NCBI GenBank assembly: GCA_017478105.1
Contig: JAFVEF010000009.1
Location: 1-44,992 of the forward strand
Direction: 5' to 3'
Source of the DNA: Bacilli bacterium
GTDB lineage: Bacteria; Bacillota_I; Bacilli_A; RF39; UBA660
DNA length: 44,992 nucleotides
Program-made: the position numbers and the translations under genes
Notes under the pieces: model-generated
The model's input: only the letters and a program-made list of their open reading frames with translations
Database searches by the model: none
Told to the model about the DNA's origin: nothing
Part shown: positions 22,190 through 29,761 of the stretch, one piece after another
Layout of the letters: every line of letters begins with the position of its first letter
Numbering within the stretch: the stretch's first letter is position 1

Positions 22190-23116
22190 ATGAAAAAGAA
22201 AATACTAATAATTATTATCTTATGTGTATTTCTAATGTCAGGATGTATTAATAATAAAAAAGAAAAAAATAATAATACTTCATCAAATAACTCAGTAGTT
22301 TTATATTTTTCCGCAACTGGGACAACTAAATCAATTGCCAAGAAGATTGCTACAAAAGCAAATAGTGATCTGATAGAAATTATTCCCAAAGATAAATATA
22401 AAAAAGAAGATTTAAATTATAATAGTGATTGTCGTGCCAACAAAGAACAAAATAATCCTGATGCAAGACCAGAAATAAAAAACAAAATAGATATAAGTAA
22501 ATATGATGTAATTTATTTAGGCTATCCAATATGGTGGGGAACTAATCCAAAAATAATCTTAACATTATTAGATAAATATGATTTAAAAGATAAAATAATT
22601 ATTCCCTTTTGTACATCTGGTAGTACAGACATAACAACAAGTATCAATGATCTTAGAGATTATAATCCAAATCTAGATATAAAAGATGGAAAAAGATTTG
22701 CAGCCAATGCCAGTGATTATGAAATAAAAGATTTTATCGAAAAAAGCAAAATAGATATTAATTCTAAAGATAAGGAAATAAATAAAATGAAAGTAATAAT
22801 AAATGATAATGAATATATAATAAACTTAGAAAATAATTCTGCAGCTAAAAAATTAGTAGAATTATCTCCTCTAGAAGTTGAAATGGCTGAATTAAATGGA
22901 AATGAAAAATATATATATTTAAATGATGGCTTCCCAGTTGATTCATATAAACCAGGGCATATTGAACAAGGAGATGTAATGCTTTTTGATACAAGTTGCT
23001 TAGTTATTTTTTATAAATCTTTTGATACATCATATAGTTATACTAAAATAGGCCACATTGATAATTTGCAAGATTTAGGTAAAGAAAGTGTAAAAGTAAA
23101 GTTTGAAAAAAATTAG
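22190..23116 (+). CDS. Lipoprotein fusing a flavodoxin and a cyclophilin-like domain
   Basis: This 308-residue protein has a lipoprotein signal with lipobox LMSGC (Cys19). A flavodoxin domain (about 33-195) carries a true FMN phosphate loop, FSATGTTKSIA, and the second loop LGYPIWWGTNP. A cyclophilin-like barrel (about 200-308) contains MKVIINDNEYIINLENN, SAAKKLVELSPLEVEMAELN and YIYLNDGFPVDS, as in PF18050. This would place an FMN carrier on the outer face of the membrane, joined to a ligand-binding barrel. Its neighbours are a nitroreductase and a flavin reductase. The electron donor is unknown. Confidence 0.82.
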   Translation: MKKKILIIIILCVFLMSGCINNKKEKNNNTSSNNSVVLYFSATGTTKSIAKKIATKANSDLIEIIPKDKYKKEDLNYNSDCRANKEQNNPDARPEIKNKIDISKYDVIYLGYPIWWGTNPKIILTLLDKYDLKDKIIIPFCTSGSTDITTSINDLRDYNPNLDIKDGKRFAANASDYEIKDFIEKSKIDINSKDKEINKMKVIINDNEYIINLENNSAAKKLVELSPLEVEMAELNGNEKYIYLNDGFPVDSYKPGHIEQGDVMLFDTSCLVIFYKSFDTSYSYTKIGHIDNLQDLGKESVKVKFEKN

Positions 23117-23155
23117 TTATTTTTAATGATATAATAATATAGGAGGATGATAAAT

Positions 23156-23713
23156 ATGAAAAAGAGTATTAAAACAACAGAAGCTATTTTTCCAATGCCA
23201 GTTTTAATGATAGCAACTTATAATGAAGATGGTAGTGTAAATGTTATGAATGCTGCTTGGGGAACTATGCTAGAAAGAGATCAAGTAATATTAAACCTTA
23301 CCGAATCTCATAAAACTGTAAAAAATATTAGAAAGAGAAAAGCATTTACTGTATCAATAGCTGATAGTAAACATGTAACAGAGGCTGATTACTTTGGAAT
23401 GGTATCAGGAAATAATAATCAAAATAAATTTGAAAAGAGTGGACTAACTGCTACAAAAAGTGGACGAGTTGATGCCCCAATAATTAATGAATTTCCAATA
23501 TGCATGGAATGTGAACTATTAGATAACGAAAGTAACTGGGGTATTGTTGGAAAAGTTGTTAACACTTTAGTAGATGAAGAAGTAATGACAAACGATAATG
23601 TTGATGTTAAGCTATTAGAAGCAATCGCATTTGATCCATACACACATGGTTACTATAAAGTAACTGAAAGAGTAGGGAATGCTTTCAAAGATGGATTAAG
23701 ATTAAAAAAATAG
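23156..23713 (+). CDS. Flavin reductase-family FMN-binding protein
   Basis: This 185-residue split-barrel protein of the flavin reductase-like family has PVLMIATYNEDGSVNVMNAA at the start, MLERDQVILNLTESHKTVKN, then FTVSIADSKHVTEADYFGMV. These bind FMN and reduce flavins or flavin-linked substrates with NAD(P)H. The start at 23156 is chosen because the AGGAGG site would overlap the ATG at 23147. The gap of 39 bases before it includes GATATAATAATA, so it may have its own promoter. A terminator follows. Confidence 0.9.
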   Translation: MKKSIKTTEAIFPMPVLMIATYNEDGSVNVMNAAWGTMLERDQVILNLTESHKTVKNIRKRKAFTVSIADSKHVTEADYFGMVSGNNNQNKFEKSGLTATKSGRVDAPIINEFPICMECELLDNESNWGIVGKVVNTLVDEEVMTNDNVDVKLLEAIAFDPYTHGYYKVTERVGNAFKDGLRLKK

Positions 23714-23733
23714 ACTCATTAAATGAGTCTTTT
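23705..23733 (+). terminator. Terminator after the flavin reductase gene
   Basis: AGACTCAT (23712-23719), 3-nt loop, ATGAGTCT (23723-23730), then TTTG. An A run precedes the stem. Confidence 0.85.
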
Positions 23734-23766
23734 GTTCTATTTAAACAATAAATCATAAGCAATTCA

Positions 23767-23775
23767 TGTTATAAT
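23767..23775 (+). promoter_or_regulatory. Extended -10 promoter of the second ABC operon
   Basis: TGTTATAAT, an extended -10 with no clear -35. It is 40 bases ahead of the ABC ATPase start. Confidence 0.55.
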
Positions 23776-23814
23776 TAAAATATTGATATATTAAAATATT
23801 TTGGAGGAATAAAT

Positions 23815-24522
23815 ATGATTGAAATTAAAAACGTTACGAAAAAATATGGTGATAAGAAAGCTATAGATGATGTCTCATTTACTGTAGATGATGGAGATAT
23901 ATTTGCCTTTATTGGTCACAATGGAGCGGGAAAGACTACTCTTATAAAATCAATTGTAGGAATTCATGACTTCGATAGCGGCGATATTATAATTGATGGA
24001 AAATCAATTAAAACAGACGCTGTTGCCTGTAAAAAAATAATGGCCTATGTTCCTGATAATCCAGAAACATATGAACATATGAAAGCAATAGACTACATTA
24101 ATTTTATTTGTGATATGTATGAAGTATCAAAAGAAACAAGAGAAAAGAATATTATTAAATACGCTAAAATATTTGAAATGGAAGATAAATTAAATGATAC
24201 TATAGATAGTTATTCTCATGGAATGAAACAAAAAATTGTTCTTATTTCAGCACTTGCTCATGATCCCAAAATTCTAATTATGGATGAACCATTTGTAGGA
24301 CTAGATCCTAAAGCAGTATTTGATATTAAAGAGATATTAAATAAAATGGTTAAAGAAAAGAAAATAGTTTTTTACTCAACTCATATATTAGATGTTGCTG
24401 AAAAATTATGTTCACGAGTAGCGATTATAAAAAATGGTAAGCTTATTAAAAGTGGTAGTATGAAAGAAATAAAAGGTGATAAATCACTAGAAAAAGTATT
24501 TATGGAACTAGAGGATAAATAA
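23815..24522 (+). CDS. ABC transporter ATP-binding protein
   Basis: This 235-residue ATPase has Walker A FIGHNGAGKTT, the signature variant YSHGMKQKI, Walker B ILIMDEPFVGLDPKA and the switch His in YSTHILDVAEK. The closest general type is the EcsA/YxlF-like exporters with one ATPase and one large permease. Its stop overlaps the permease start (TAATG), so the two are coupled. The substrate is unknown. Confidence 0.94.
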   Translation: MIEIKNVTKKYGDKKAIDDVSFTVDDGDIFAFIGHNGAGKTTLIKSIVGIHDFDSGDIIIDGKSIKTDAVACKKIMAYVPDNPETYEHMKAIDYINFICDMYEVSKETREKNIIKYAKIFEMEDKLNDTIDSYSHGMKQKIVLISALAHDPKILIMDEPFVGLDPKAVFDIKEILNKMVKEKKIVFYSTHILDVAEKLCSRVAIIKNGKLIKSGSMKEIKGDKSLEKVFMELEDK

Positions 24523-26144
24523 TGAAAAAATTATATTCTTTAATAAAAGCATGCATGTCATCTGACATGAGTTTATTTAAAATAAAAACCAATAAAAAGA
24601 GTAAGTTATCTAAAATAGGTTTACCATTATTATTTTCATTTTTTCTAATGTTTACAATTTGGGTTTATGCTAATGCATTATTTGAACAGTTTACTCCTTT
24701 TCATCTACAATTCATCGTAATATCTTTAGTAGTTTTTTTTACATCAATTATGACAATAGTAGAAGGTATATATAAAACAAGTTCACTATTATATAATTGT
24801 AAAGATGATCAATTACTTTTATCGCTTCCAATAAAAAAAAGAACTATTCTCTTTGTAAGAATATTAAAATTTTATTTATTTGAACTAATATATAATTCAA
24901 TGTTTATAATACCACTAATTATTGCTTATTTAAGATGGGCCGATAAAATACCCGAACATTTCTTTTTAACAAGTATTATAATGATCCTAACTCTTCCAAT
25001 AATACCTATCGCTATTTCATGTATTATTGGTGGAATAATATCAAATATTTCCAGTAGATTTAAGCACAAAAAAATAACCCAAACAATCGTATCAATAATA
25101 TTTTTAGTACTAGTATTATATGCTTCATACAATCTAGAAAACATAATAAATTATTTAGTTAAAAATGCTAGTAGTATTAATGACATTATAACTAAACTAT
25201 ATTATCCAGCAGGAATATTTGCATCTTTAGCAGTTAAGTTTAATTTAACTGATCTACTTATATATATAATAGTAAATATAGTTGTATTTACAATAACAAT
25301 TTATTTACTAAACATTTCTTATTTTAAAATTAATTCTAGACTTAAAAGTATCACTACAGTAAAAAAAGTAAATAATAATAAAATTGTTATAAGAAAAAAT
25401 TCTATAAATAATTCTTTAATAAAAAAAGAATTATCTACTTTCTTAGAAACACCAGTATTCATAATAAATGCCGGATTTGGATTAGTTTTATACTTAATAG
25501 CAGTAATTATTATTACAATTAAGTTTGATAGTCTTTTAAAAGTACTTGTAGATCCAAATGGATTAAATATTAAAAAAGAACTAATTTTAAATAATACATC
25601 AGTAATGATATTACTATTAGTATCAGTAACTTCATTTATGACTTCAATTAGTAATTCACTTATAAGTTTAGAAGGAAAAAATATAAATATTTTAAAATCT
25701 TTACCAATAAGTCCAAAAAGAATACTAGATTCAAAGATTAATACATGTCTTTTTATAACTAGTCCAATACTATTACTTGGAGATATAGTATTATTTATAA
25801 GATTTAAAATAAAAATACTAGAAGCAATACTTTTACTATTATTATCAATACTAATACCTCTAGTATCACATTTAGTAGGATTAATAATTAATTTAAAATA
25901 TCCCAAACTAGATTATGAAAACCAAGCCGAAGTAATTAAACAAAGTACTAGTTCATTTATATCAGTAACCATAGGAATGATCTTATGTGCATTATCTTAT
26001 TACTTAGTATTAAAAGTAATAGGAAAAGTACAGCCATTACTTATCTTATCAGTAACAACACTAGTATTTATAATTATTGATTTAATCTTATATTTATATT
26101 TAAATAAAGTAGGAATAAAAGAATTTAAGAAATTATCTATATAA
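24522..26144 (+). CDS. ABC transporter permease, 12-helix type
   Basis: This 540-residue membrane protein has about twelve helices in two halves. They include residues 31-51, 63-83, 120-140, 150-175, 185-205 and 235-260, a basic cytoplasmic loop near 275-300, and then six more to the C-terminus. The pattern LPIKKRTILFVRILKFYLFE and, in the second half, LPISPKRILDSKI is the repeated coupling motif seen in permeases that pair with a single ATPase. It has no outside domain. It forms a complete exporter with the gene before it. Confidence 0.86.
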   Translation: MKKLYSLIKACMSSDMSLFKIKTNKKSKLSKIGLPLLFSFFLMFTIWVYANALFEQFTPFHLQFIVISLVVFFTSIMTIVEGIYKTSSLLYNCKDDQLLLSLPIKKRTILFVRILKFYLFELIYNSMFIIPLIIAYLRWADKIPEHFFLTSIIMILTLPIIPIAISCIIGGIISNISSRFKHKKITQTIVSIIFLVLVLYASYNLENIINYLVKNASSINDIITKLYYPAGIFASLAVKFNLTDLLIYIIVNIVVFTITIYLLNISYFKINSRLKSITTVKKVNNNKIVIRKNSINNSLIKKELSTFLETPVFIINAGFGLVLYLIAVIIITIKFDSLLKVLVDPNGLNIKKELILNNTSVMILLLVSVTSFMTSISNSLISLEGKNINILKSLPISPKRILDSKINTCLFITSPILLLGDIVLFIRFKIKILEAILLLLLSILIPLVSHLVGLIINLKYPKLDYENQAEVIKQSTSSFISVTIGMILCALSYYLVLKVIGKVQPLLILSVTTLVFIIIDLILYLYLNKVGIKEFKKLSI

Positions 26145-26145
26145 A

Positions 26146-26174
26146 TTGAAATACTAATAAAAATACTGTAAAAT
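26146..26174 (+). promoter_or_regulatory. Promoter of the TMEM43 gene
   Basis: TTGAAA (26146-26151), 17 bases, TAAAAT (26169-26174). The ribosome site AAGGAGG follows at 26182-26188. Confidence 0.7.
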
Positions 26175-26193
26175 TAAAATTAAGGAGGATAAT

Positions 26194-27288
26194 ATGAAAA
26201 AAATAAAAAATTCTTTTGGTGGGGTTATCGGTGGTATATTACTTCTAATTGCTGGAACATATCTACTTTGGTGGAATGAAGGTAATAACGTTAAGAATAT
26301 CGCTACAACAAATGAAGTTGAGAAGACAGGAATTGAAGTAAAAGCCGATTCGGTTGATGAAAAAAATGAAGGGAAATTGGTTGTGGTTGCTGGCAATCTA
26401 GATGTAGTTGATGAATCATTAACTGATCCTAAGTTTAATATTTCAGTTAAATCATCAAAGTTAGTAAGAAAAGTTGAAATGTATCAATGGGAAGAAACAG
26501 AACATGTAGATGATGACGATACAAGAAGTTATACATATGAGAAAAAATGGAGTGATGATCTAATTGAATCTAAAGATTTTCACCAATCAGGATACAATAA
26601 TCCAACAAGTTTTCCAGTTGCTAATGAAAGCTATTTGGCTAACGACGTAAAAGTAGGAGAATACAATTTATCATCTAAACAAATAGAAAAGACAAATGCT
26701 CAAGCAACATTATCTGCTGAAAATGTAGTGCTAACTGAAGAATATAAATATCAAAATAATTACGTAACAACTTCTAAAAACTTAGATGAACCAGAAATAG
26801 GAGATATTAGAATTTCATGGTTATATAATGATTGGAATGAAGCAACTATTCTTGCAGTACAAAAAGGAAATACTTTTGTAGATTTTGTATCAAAAGATGG
26901 AAAAACAGTAAATCGTGTAGAAGAAGGATTATTATCATTAAAACAAATAGTAGAAGAAATGCGCAATGAAGATAAATTCATGAAATGGATTTTAAGATTA
27001 GTAGGTGCCTTATTAGTAATATTTGGTTACTTATCAATTATAAATCCACTATCAACTCTAGCATCATTCGTTCCATTATTAGGAGGATTAGTTGGTGGCT
27101 TACTAGGTTTAGTAGCATTCTTAGTTGGATTAGTACACAGCCTTATAATAATTGTAATTGCTTGGTTTAGATTTAGACCGTTATTATCTCTAGCACTTAT
27201 CGCTGTAATAATAGCCTTAGTATATGGAATTATTACTATACTAAAATCAAAAAAGAAACCAACTGAACAAGTTAATATTCAAGCATAA
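26194..27288 (+). CDS. TMEM43-family membrane protein
   Basis: This 364-residue protein follows the TMEM43 (PF07787) plan. An N-terminal helix (about 9-28) ends in YLLWWNEGNNVKN, the family's WNEG signature. A long outside domain (about 30-265) includes YQWEETEHVD, YEKKWSDDLIES and NPTSFPVANESYLANDVKVG. Three or four C-terminal helices (about 268-350) and a short basic tail follow. In animals TMEM43 (LUMA) sits in the inner nuclear and ER membranes; bacterial copies have no assigned role. Here it is followed by a slipin gene under a separate promoter, which suggests a membrane-organising pair. Confidence 0.85.
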   Translation: MKKIKNSFGGVIGGILLLIAGTYLLWWNEGNNVKNIATTNEVEKTGIEVKADSVDEKNEGKLVVVAGNLDVVDESLTDPKFNISVKSSKLVRKVEMYQWEETEHVDDDDTRSYTYEKKWSDDLIESKDFHQSGYNNPTSFPVANESYLANDVKVGEYNLSSKQIEKTNAQATLSAENVVLTEEYKYQNNYVTTSKNLDEPEIGDIRISWLYNDWNEATILAVQKGNTFVDFVSKDGKTVNRVEEGLLSLKQIVEEMRNEDKFMKWILRLVGALLVIFGYLSIINPLSTLASFVPLLGGLVGGLLGLVAFLVGLVHSLIIIVIAWFRFRPLLSLALIAVIIALVYGIITILKSKKKPTEQVNIQA

Positions 27289-27310
27289 AGACTAGGCATC
27301 TAGTCTTTTT
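27287..27310 (+). terminator. Terminator after the TMEM43 gene
   Basis: AAAGACTAG, loop GCAT, CTAGTCTTT, then Ts. Same stem as at 18761-18780. Confidence 0.92.
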
Positions 27311-27442
27311 ATTTTATTGTAAATCTCTATATAATAATAAATAAATATGAATTATCATTACAATATAACCTATAGTGATTAAAGAAAAAACACTTGCAAT
27401 AATAGGGTGATTTCTCACTTTTAAAATAACTCTTAAAAACAA

Positions 27443-27471
27443 TTGAAAAACTATATAGTATGATATATACT
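27443..27471 (+). promoter_or_regulatory. Promoter of the slipin gene
   Basis: TTGAAA (27443-27448), 17 bases, TATACT (27466-27471). The upstream 130 bases hold no convincing gene. Confidence 0.7.
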
Positions 27472-27492
27472 TTAAGTAGAAAGGAGTATTTT

Positions 27493-28239
27493 ATGGAATT
27501 TTTAATGACTGTATTAGTAATAATACTAATAATCGCAATTTGTTCAGTAAGACAAATTAATCAATATGAAAGGGGTATTTTATTCATACGTGGTAAATAT
27601 TCTAGGGTCTTAAATCCAGGATGGCATATAATTTGGCCAATATTTGAAAGTTGTCAAAAAATTGATATAAGAACAAAAGCTGGAGATGTTCCAGAACAAG
27701 AAGCAATTACAAGTGATAACGTATCAATAAGAATTAATGCTGTTATTTACTACAAAGTGTTTGATGCAGGAAAAGCACTATGTGAAGTAGAAAACTATAA
27801 TTATGCTGTAGGACAACTTGCTCAAACAACAATGCGTAATGTTGTAGGAACAGTAACATTAGACCAATTATTAACAGATCGTGAAAAAATATCAAGTAAC
27901 ATTTGTGCAATCATTGATAAAGCAACTGACCCTTGGGGAATTAAAGTTGAAAACGTTGAATTAAAAGATATTTCTCTTTCACAAGAAATGCAAAGAGTAA
28001 TGGCAAAAGTAGCTGAAGCAGAACGTGAGAAAAATGCCGTTATCAAAAAAGCTGAAGGTGAAGTTGAAGCCGCTAAAAATCTAGCCGAAGCAGCTAATAT
28101 GATGGGAACAACTCCAGGAGCACTTCATTTACGTACCCTAGCAACTTTGAATGACTTATCATCTGATCAATCAAATACTGTAGTTTTTGCAATACCAGTA
28201 GAAGTCTTAAAAGCTTTAGAAGGATTAAATAAAAAATAA
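27493..28239 (+). CDS. Slipin/stomatin-family SPFH protein
   Basis: This 248-residue SPFH protein has one N-terminal membrane helix (3-18), then RQINQYERGILFIRGKYSRV and LNPGWHIIWPIFES. The core DIRTKAGDVPEQEAITSDNV is typical of slipins, and a C-terminal coiled coil follows (QRVMAKVAEAEREKNAVIKK and on). Such proteins form large rings that scaffold lipid microdomains and control nearby membrane proteases. No NfeD partner is seen next to it; TMEM43 is upstream instead. The start at 27493 is chosen for AAGGAG six bases earlier. Confidence 0.94.
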   Translation: MEFLMTVLVIILIIAICSVRQINQYERGILFIRGKYSRVLNPGWHIIWPIFESCQKIDIRTKAGDVPEQEAITSDNVSIRINAVIYYKVFDAGKALCEVENYNYAVGQLAQTTMRNVVGTVTLDQLLTDREKISSNICAIIDKATDPWGIKVENVELKDISLSQEMQRVMAKVAEAEREKNAVIKKAEGEVEAAKNLAEAANMMGTTPGALHLRTLATLNDLSSDQSNTVVFAIPVEVLKALEGLNKK

Positions 28240-28284
28240 TAAATAGCAAGGAGTTACTCAAAGCTAGAATTAGTAAACATTTAA

Positions 28285-28455
28285 AAAAGTTACCGAGTAG
28301 GTGGAGTAACCAATATAGATAACATTGCCACTCTTCCATTATTAAGTGCACTATTATTAATATTATTAAGTGTAACATTAAATGTAATTGCAGGTATAAT
28401 GCCATCTAATATGGCTGCAAGAAAAGATCCAGTTGAATCTTTAAGAAGTGAATAA
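28285..28455 (+). pseudogene. Relic of an FtsX/MacB-type ABC permease, last helix only
   Basis: The 327 bases between the slipin and PfkB genes hold no whole gene. From 28285, just after a stop in the same frame, 56 codons read SYRVGGVTNIDNIATLPLLS, then a hydrophobic stretch, then VIAGIMPSNMAARKDPVESL and RSE-stop. This is the conserved end of FtsX-domain permeases (last helix, IAGxxPSxxAxxxDPVExLR). No start codon or ribosome site is present, and the other helices are gone. It marks an ABC exporter lost from this spot. A terminator overlaps its stop. Confidence 0.75.
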
Positions 28456-28481
28456 ACTAAGAATTATTTCTTAGTTTTTTA
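28454..28481 (+). terminator. Terminator downstream of the permease relic
   Basis: AAACTAAGAA (28454-28463), loop TTAT, TTCTTAGTTT (28468-28477), then Ts. It may now serve the slipin transcript. Confidence 0.88.
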
Positions 28482-28565
28482 TTTTATATGTAAAATTTAG
28501 AAAAATATAATATTTTTAACAAAAACTAACTATTATTTTGATATAATTAAATGGAAGGTGATTTT

Positions 28566-29462
28566 ATGAAATTTATATGTGTAGGACATTCAACTTATGA
28601 TACAACTTTACCAGTACAAGAGTATCCAAAAGAAAATATTAAATATCGAGTACCATTTCATATAGAATGTGGTGGGGGACCAGCTTCAAACGGAGCATAT
28701 CTACTAGCAAAATGGGGAATGGATACAACTATATGTTCAGTAATTGGTAATGACTACTATGGAGATAGAATAATAGAAGACTTTAATGAAATTGGAGCTA
28801 ATACAAAATATTTAGAAAAAAAAGAAGATCATATGACCTCTAGTAGTTATATTATTGCTAATATGAGTAATGGTTCAAGAACAATATTAACATCGAAAAA
28901 AGATCCTATTAGAAAACTAGATCAAACTATTACCGAACAATATGATGTAATATTAGTAGATGGGGAACATCCAGAAACAGCTCTAGAAGTATTAAATAAT
29001 AATAAAAATGCCATAAGTGTTCTTGATGCTGGAAGATTAAATGAAGATACAAAAGAAATAGGTAAAAGAGTTACATATTTAGTATGTTCTAAAGACTTTG
29101 CAGAAGATTTTACCAACATGAAAATAGAATCAAACAATATAGAATTACTAACTAGAATTCATCAAATTATGACAGAATATTTTAAAACTAATATCATTAT
29201 TACTTTAGAAGCAGCTGGTAGCTTTACAAAAATAGATAATAATTACGAAATAATACCATCAATTGAAGTAAAAGCATTAGATTCAACAGGAGCAGGTGAC
29301 ATCTATCATGGAGCTTTTACATACTTTATAGCAAACAATTATCCACTAAGAGAAGCAATTAAATTAGCATCAATTACTGGTGCTATATCAGTAACTAGAA
29401 TAGGTTCTAGATATTCAATTCCATTTCTTCAAGAAATACTAGATTATAATAATGCTTTATAA
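28566..29462 (+). CDS. PfkB-family carbohydrate kinase
   Basis: This 298-residue sugar or nucleoside kinase of the ribokinase fold has an N-terminal substrate lid with ECGGGPASNGAYLLAKWG and SVIGNDYYGDRI. The C-terminal ATP and anion-hole motif LDSTGAGDIYHGAFTYF carries the catalytic Asp of GAGD. The substrate cannot be told apart from sequence; ribose, fructose-1-P and pseudouridine are all possible. The start at 28566 follows GGAAGGTG; an ATG at 28551 overlaps that site. A TATAAT lies at 28542-28547. It overlaps the Smr gene by 11 bases. Confidence 0.88.
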   Translation: MKFICVGHSTYDTTLPVQEYPKENIKYRVPFHIECGGGPASNGAYLLAKWGMDTTICSVIGNDYYGDRIIEDFNEIGANTKYLEKKEDHMTSSSYIIANMSNGSRTILTSKKDPIRKLDQTITEQYDVILVDGEHPETALEVLNNNKNAISVLDAGRLNEDTKEIGKRVTYLVCSKDFAEDFTNMKIESNNIELLTRIHQIMTEYFKTNIIITLEAAGSFTKIDNNYEIIPSIEVKALDSTGAGDIYHGAFTYFIANNYPLREAIKLASITGAISVTRIGSRYSIPFLQEILDYNNAL

Positions 29463-29703
29463 TAACATAAATTCACTAGACTTACATGGACTAGATAGAG
29501 AATATGCAAAAATACTAATAAATGAATTCATTGAAGATAATATTAAATTAAAAGAAAGGACAATAAAAGTAATCCATGGAAATGGAACAGGCATTCTAAA
29601 AAGAACAACTCAAGAAGTTTTGAAAAAAAATAAAAATGTAGAATGCTTCAAAATTAATAATTTTAATACCGGAGAAACAATTATTACGCTAAGAAAACAT
29701 TGA
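29452..29703 (+). CDS. Stand-alone Smr-domain protein
   Basis: This 83-residue single Smr domain begins with SLDLHGLDREYAKILINEFI (the DLHG motif) and has VIHGNGTGILKRTTQEVL (HGxGxGxLK). Smr domains are found at the C-terminus of MutS2, where they nick DNA or cleave mRNA at collided ribosomes; free ones are often annotated as nucleases. The DLHG and HGNG residues linked to activity are intact. It starts inside the PfkB gene in another frame. It ends in TGA, one of the few TGA stops here. Confidence 0.88.
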   Translation: MLYNNINSLDLHGLDREYAKILINEFIEDNIKLKERTIKVIHGNGTGILKRTTQEVLKKNKNVECFKINNFNTGETIITLRKH

Positions 29704-29728
29704 CAAATAAGGTTAAAAGTGGTAGAAT
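29700..29728 (+). promoter_or_regulatory. Strong promoter of the large surface protein pair
   Basis: TTGACA (29700-29705), 17 bases, TAGAAT (29723-29728). It begins within the Smr stop codon. The leader then has AAGGGGGGAATTTTAAATG, repeated almost exactly before the next gene. Confidence 0.85.
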
Positions 29729-29761
29729 AAGTGCTACATGTGGACAAGGGGGGAATTTTAA

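Noticed and set aside
27313..27492. Open minus-strand stretch reading like a membrane segment (IIASVFSLITIGYIVMIIHI)
   Set aside because: No proper start or ribosome site on the minus strand, and it covers the slipin promoter. It may be a gene relic, but AT-rich DNA easily gives hydrophobic frames.
28240..28284. Short frame following slipin (ELLKARISKHLKKLP) as part of a gene
   Set aside because: No start, ends within the permease relic in another frame, no family match.
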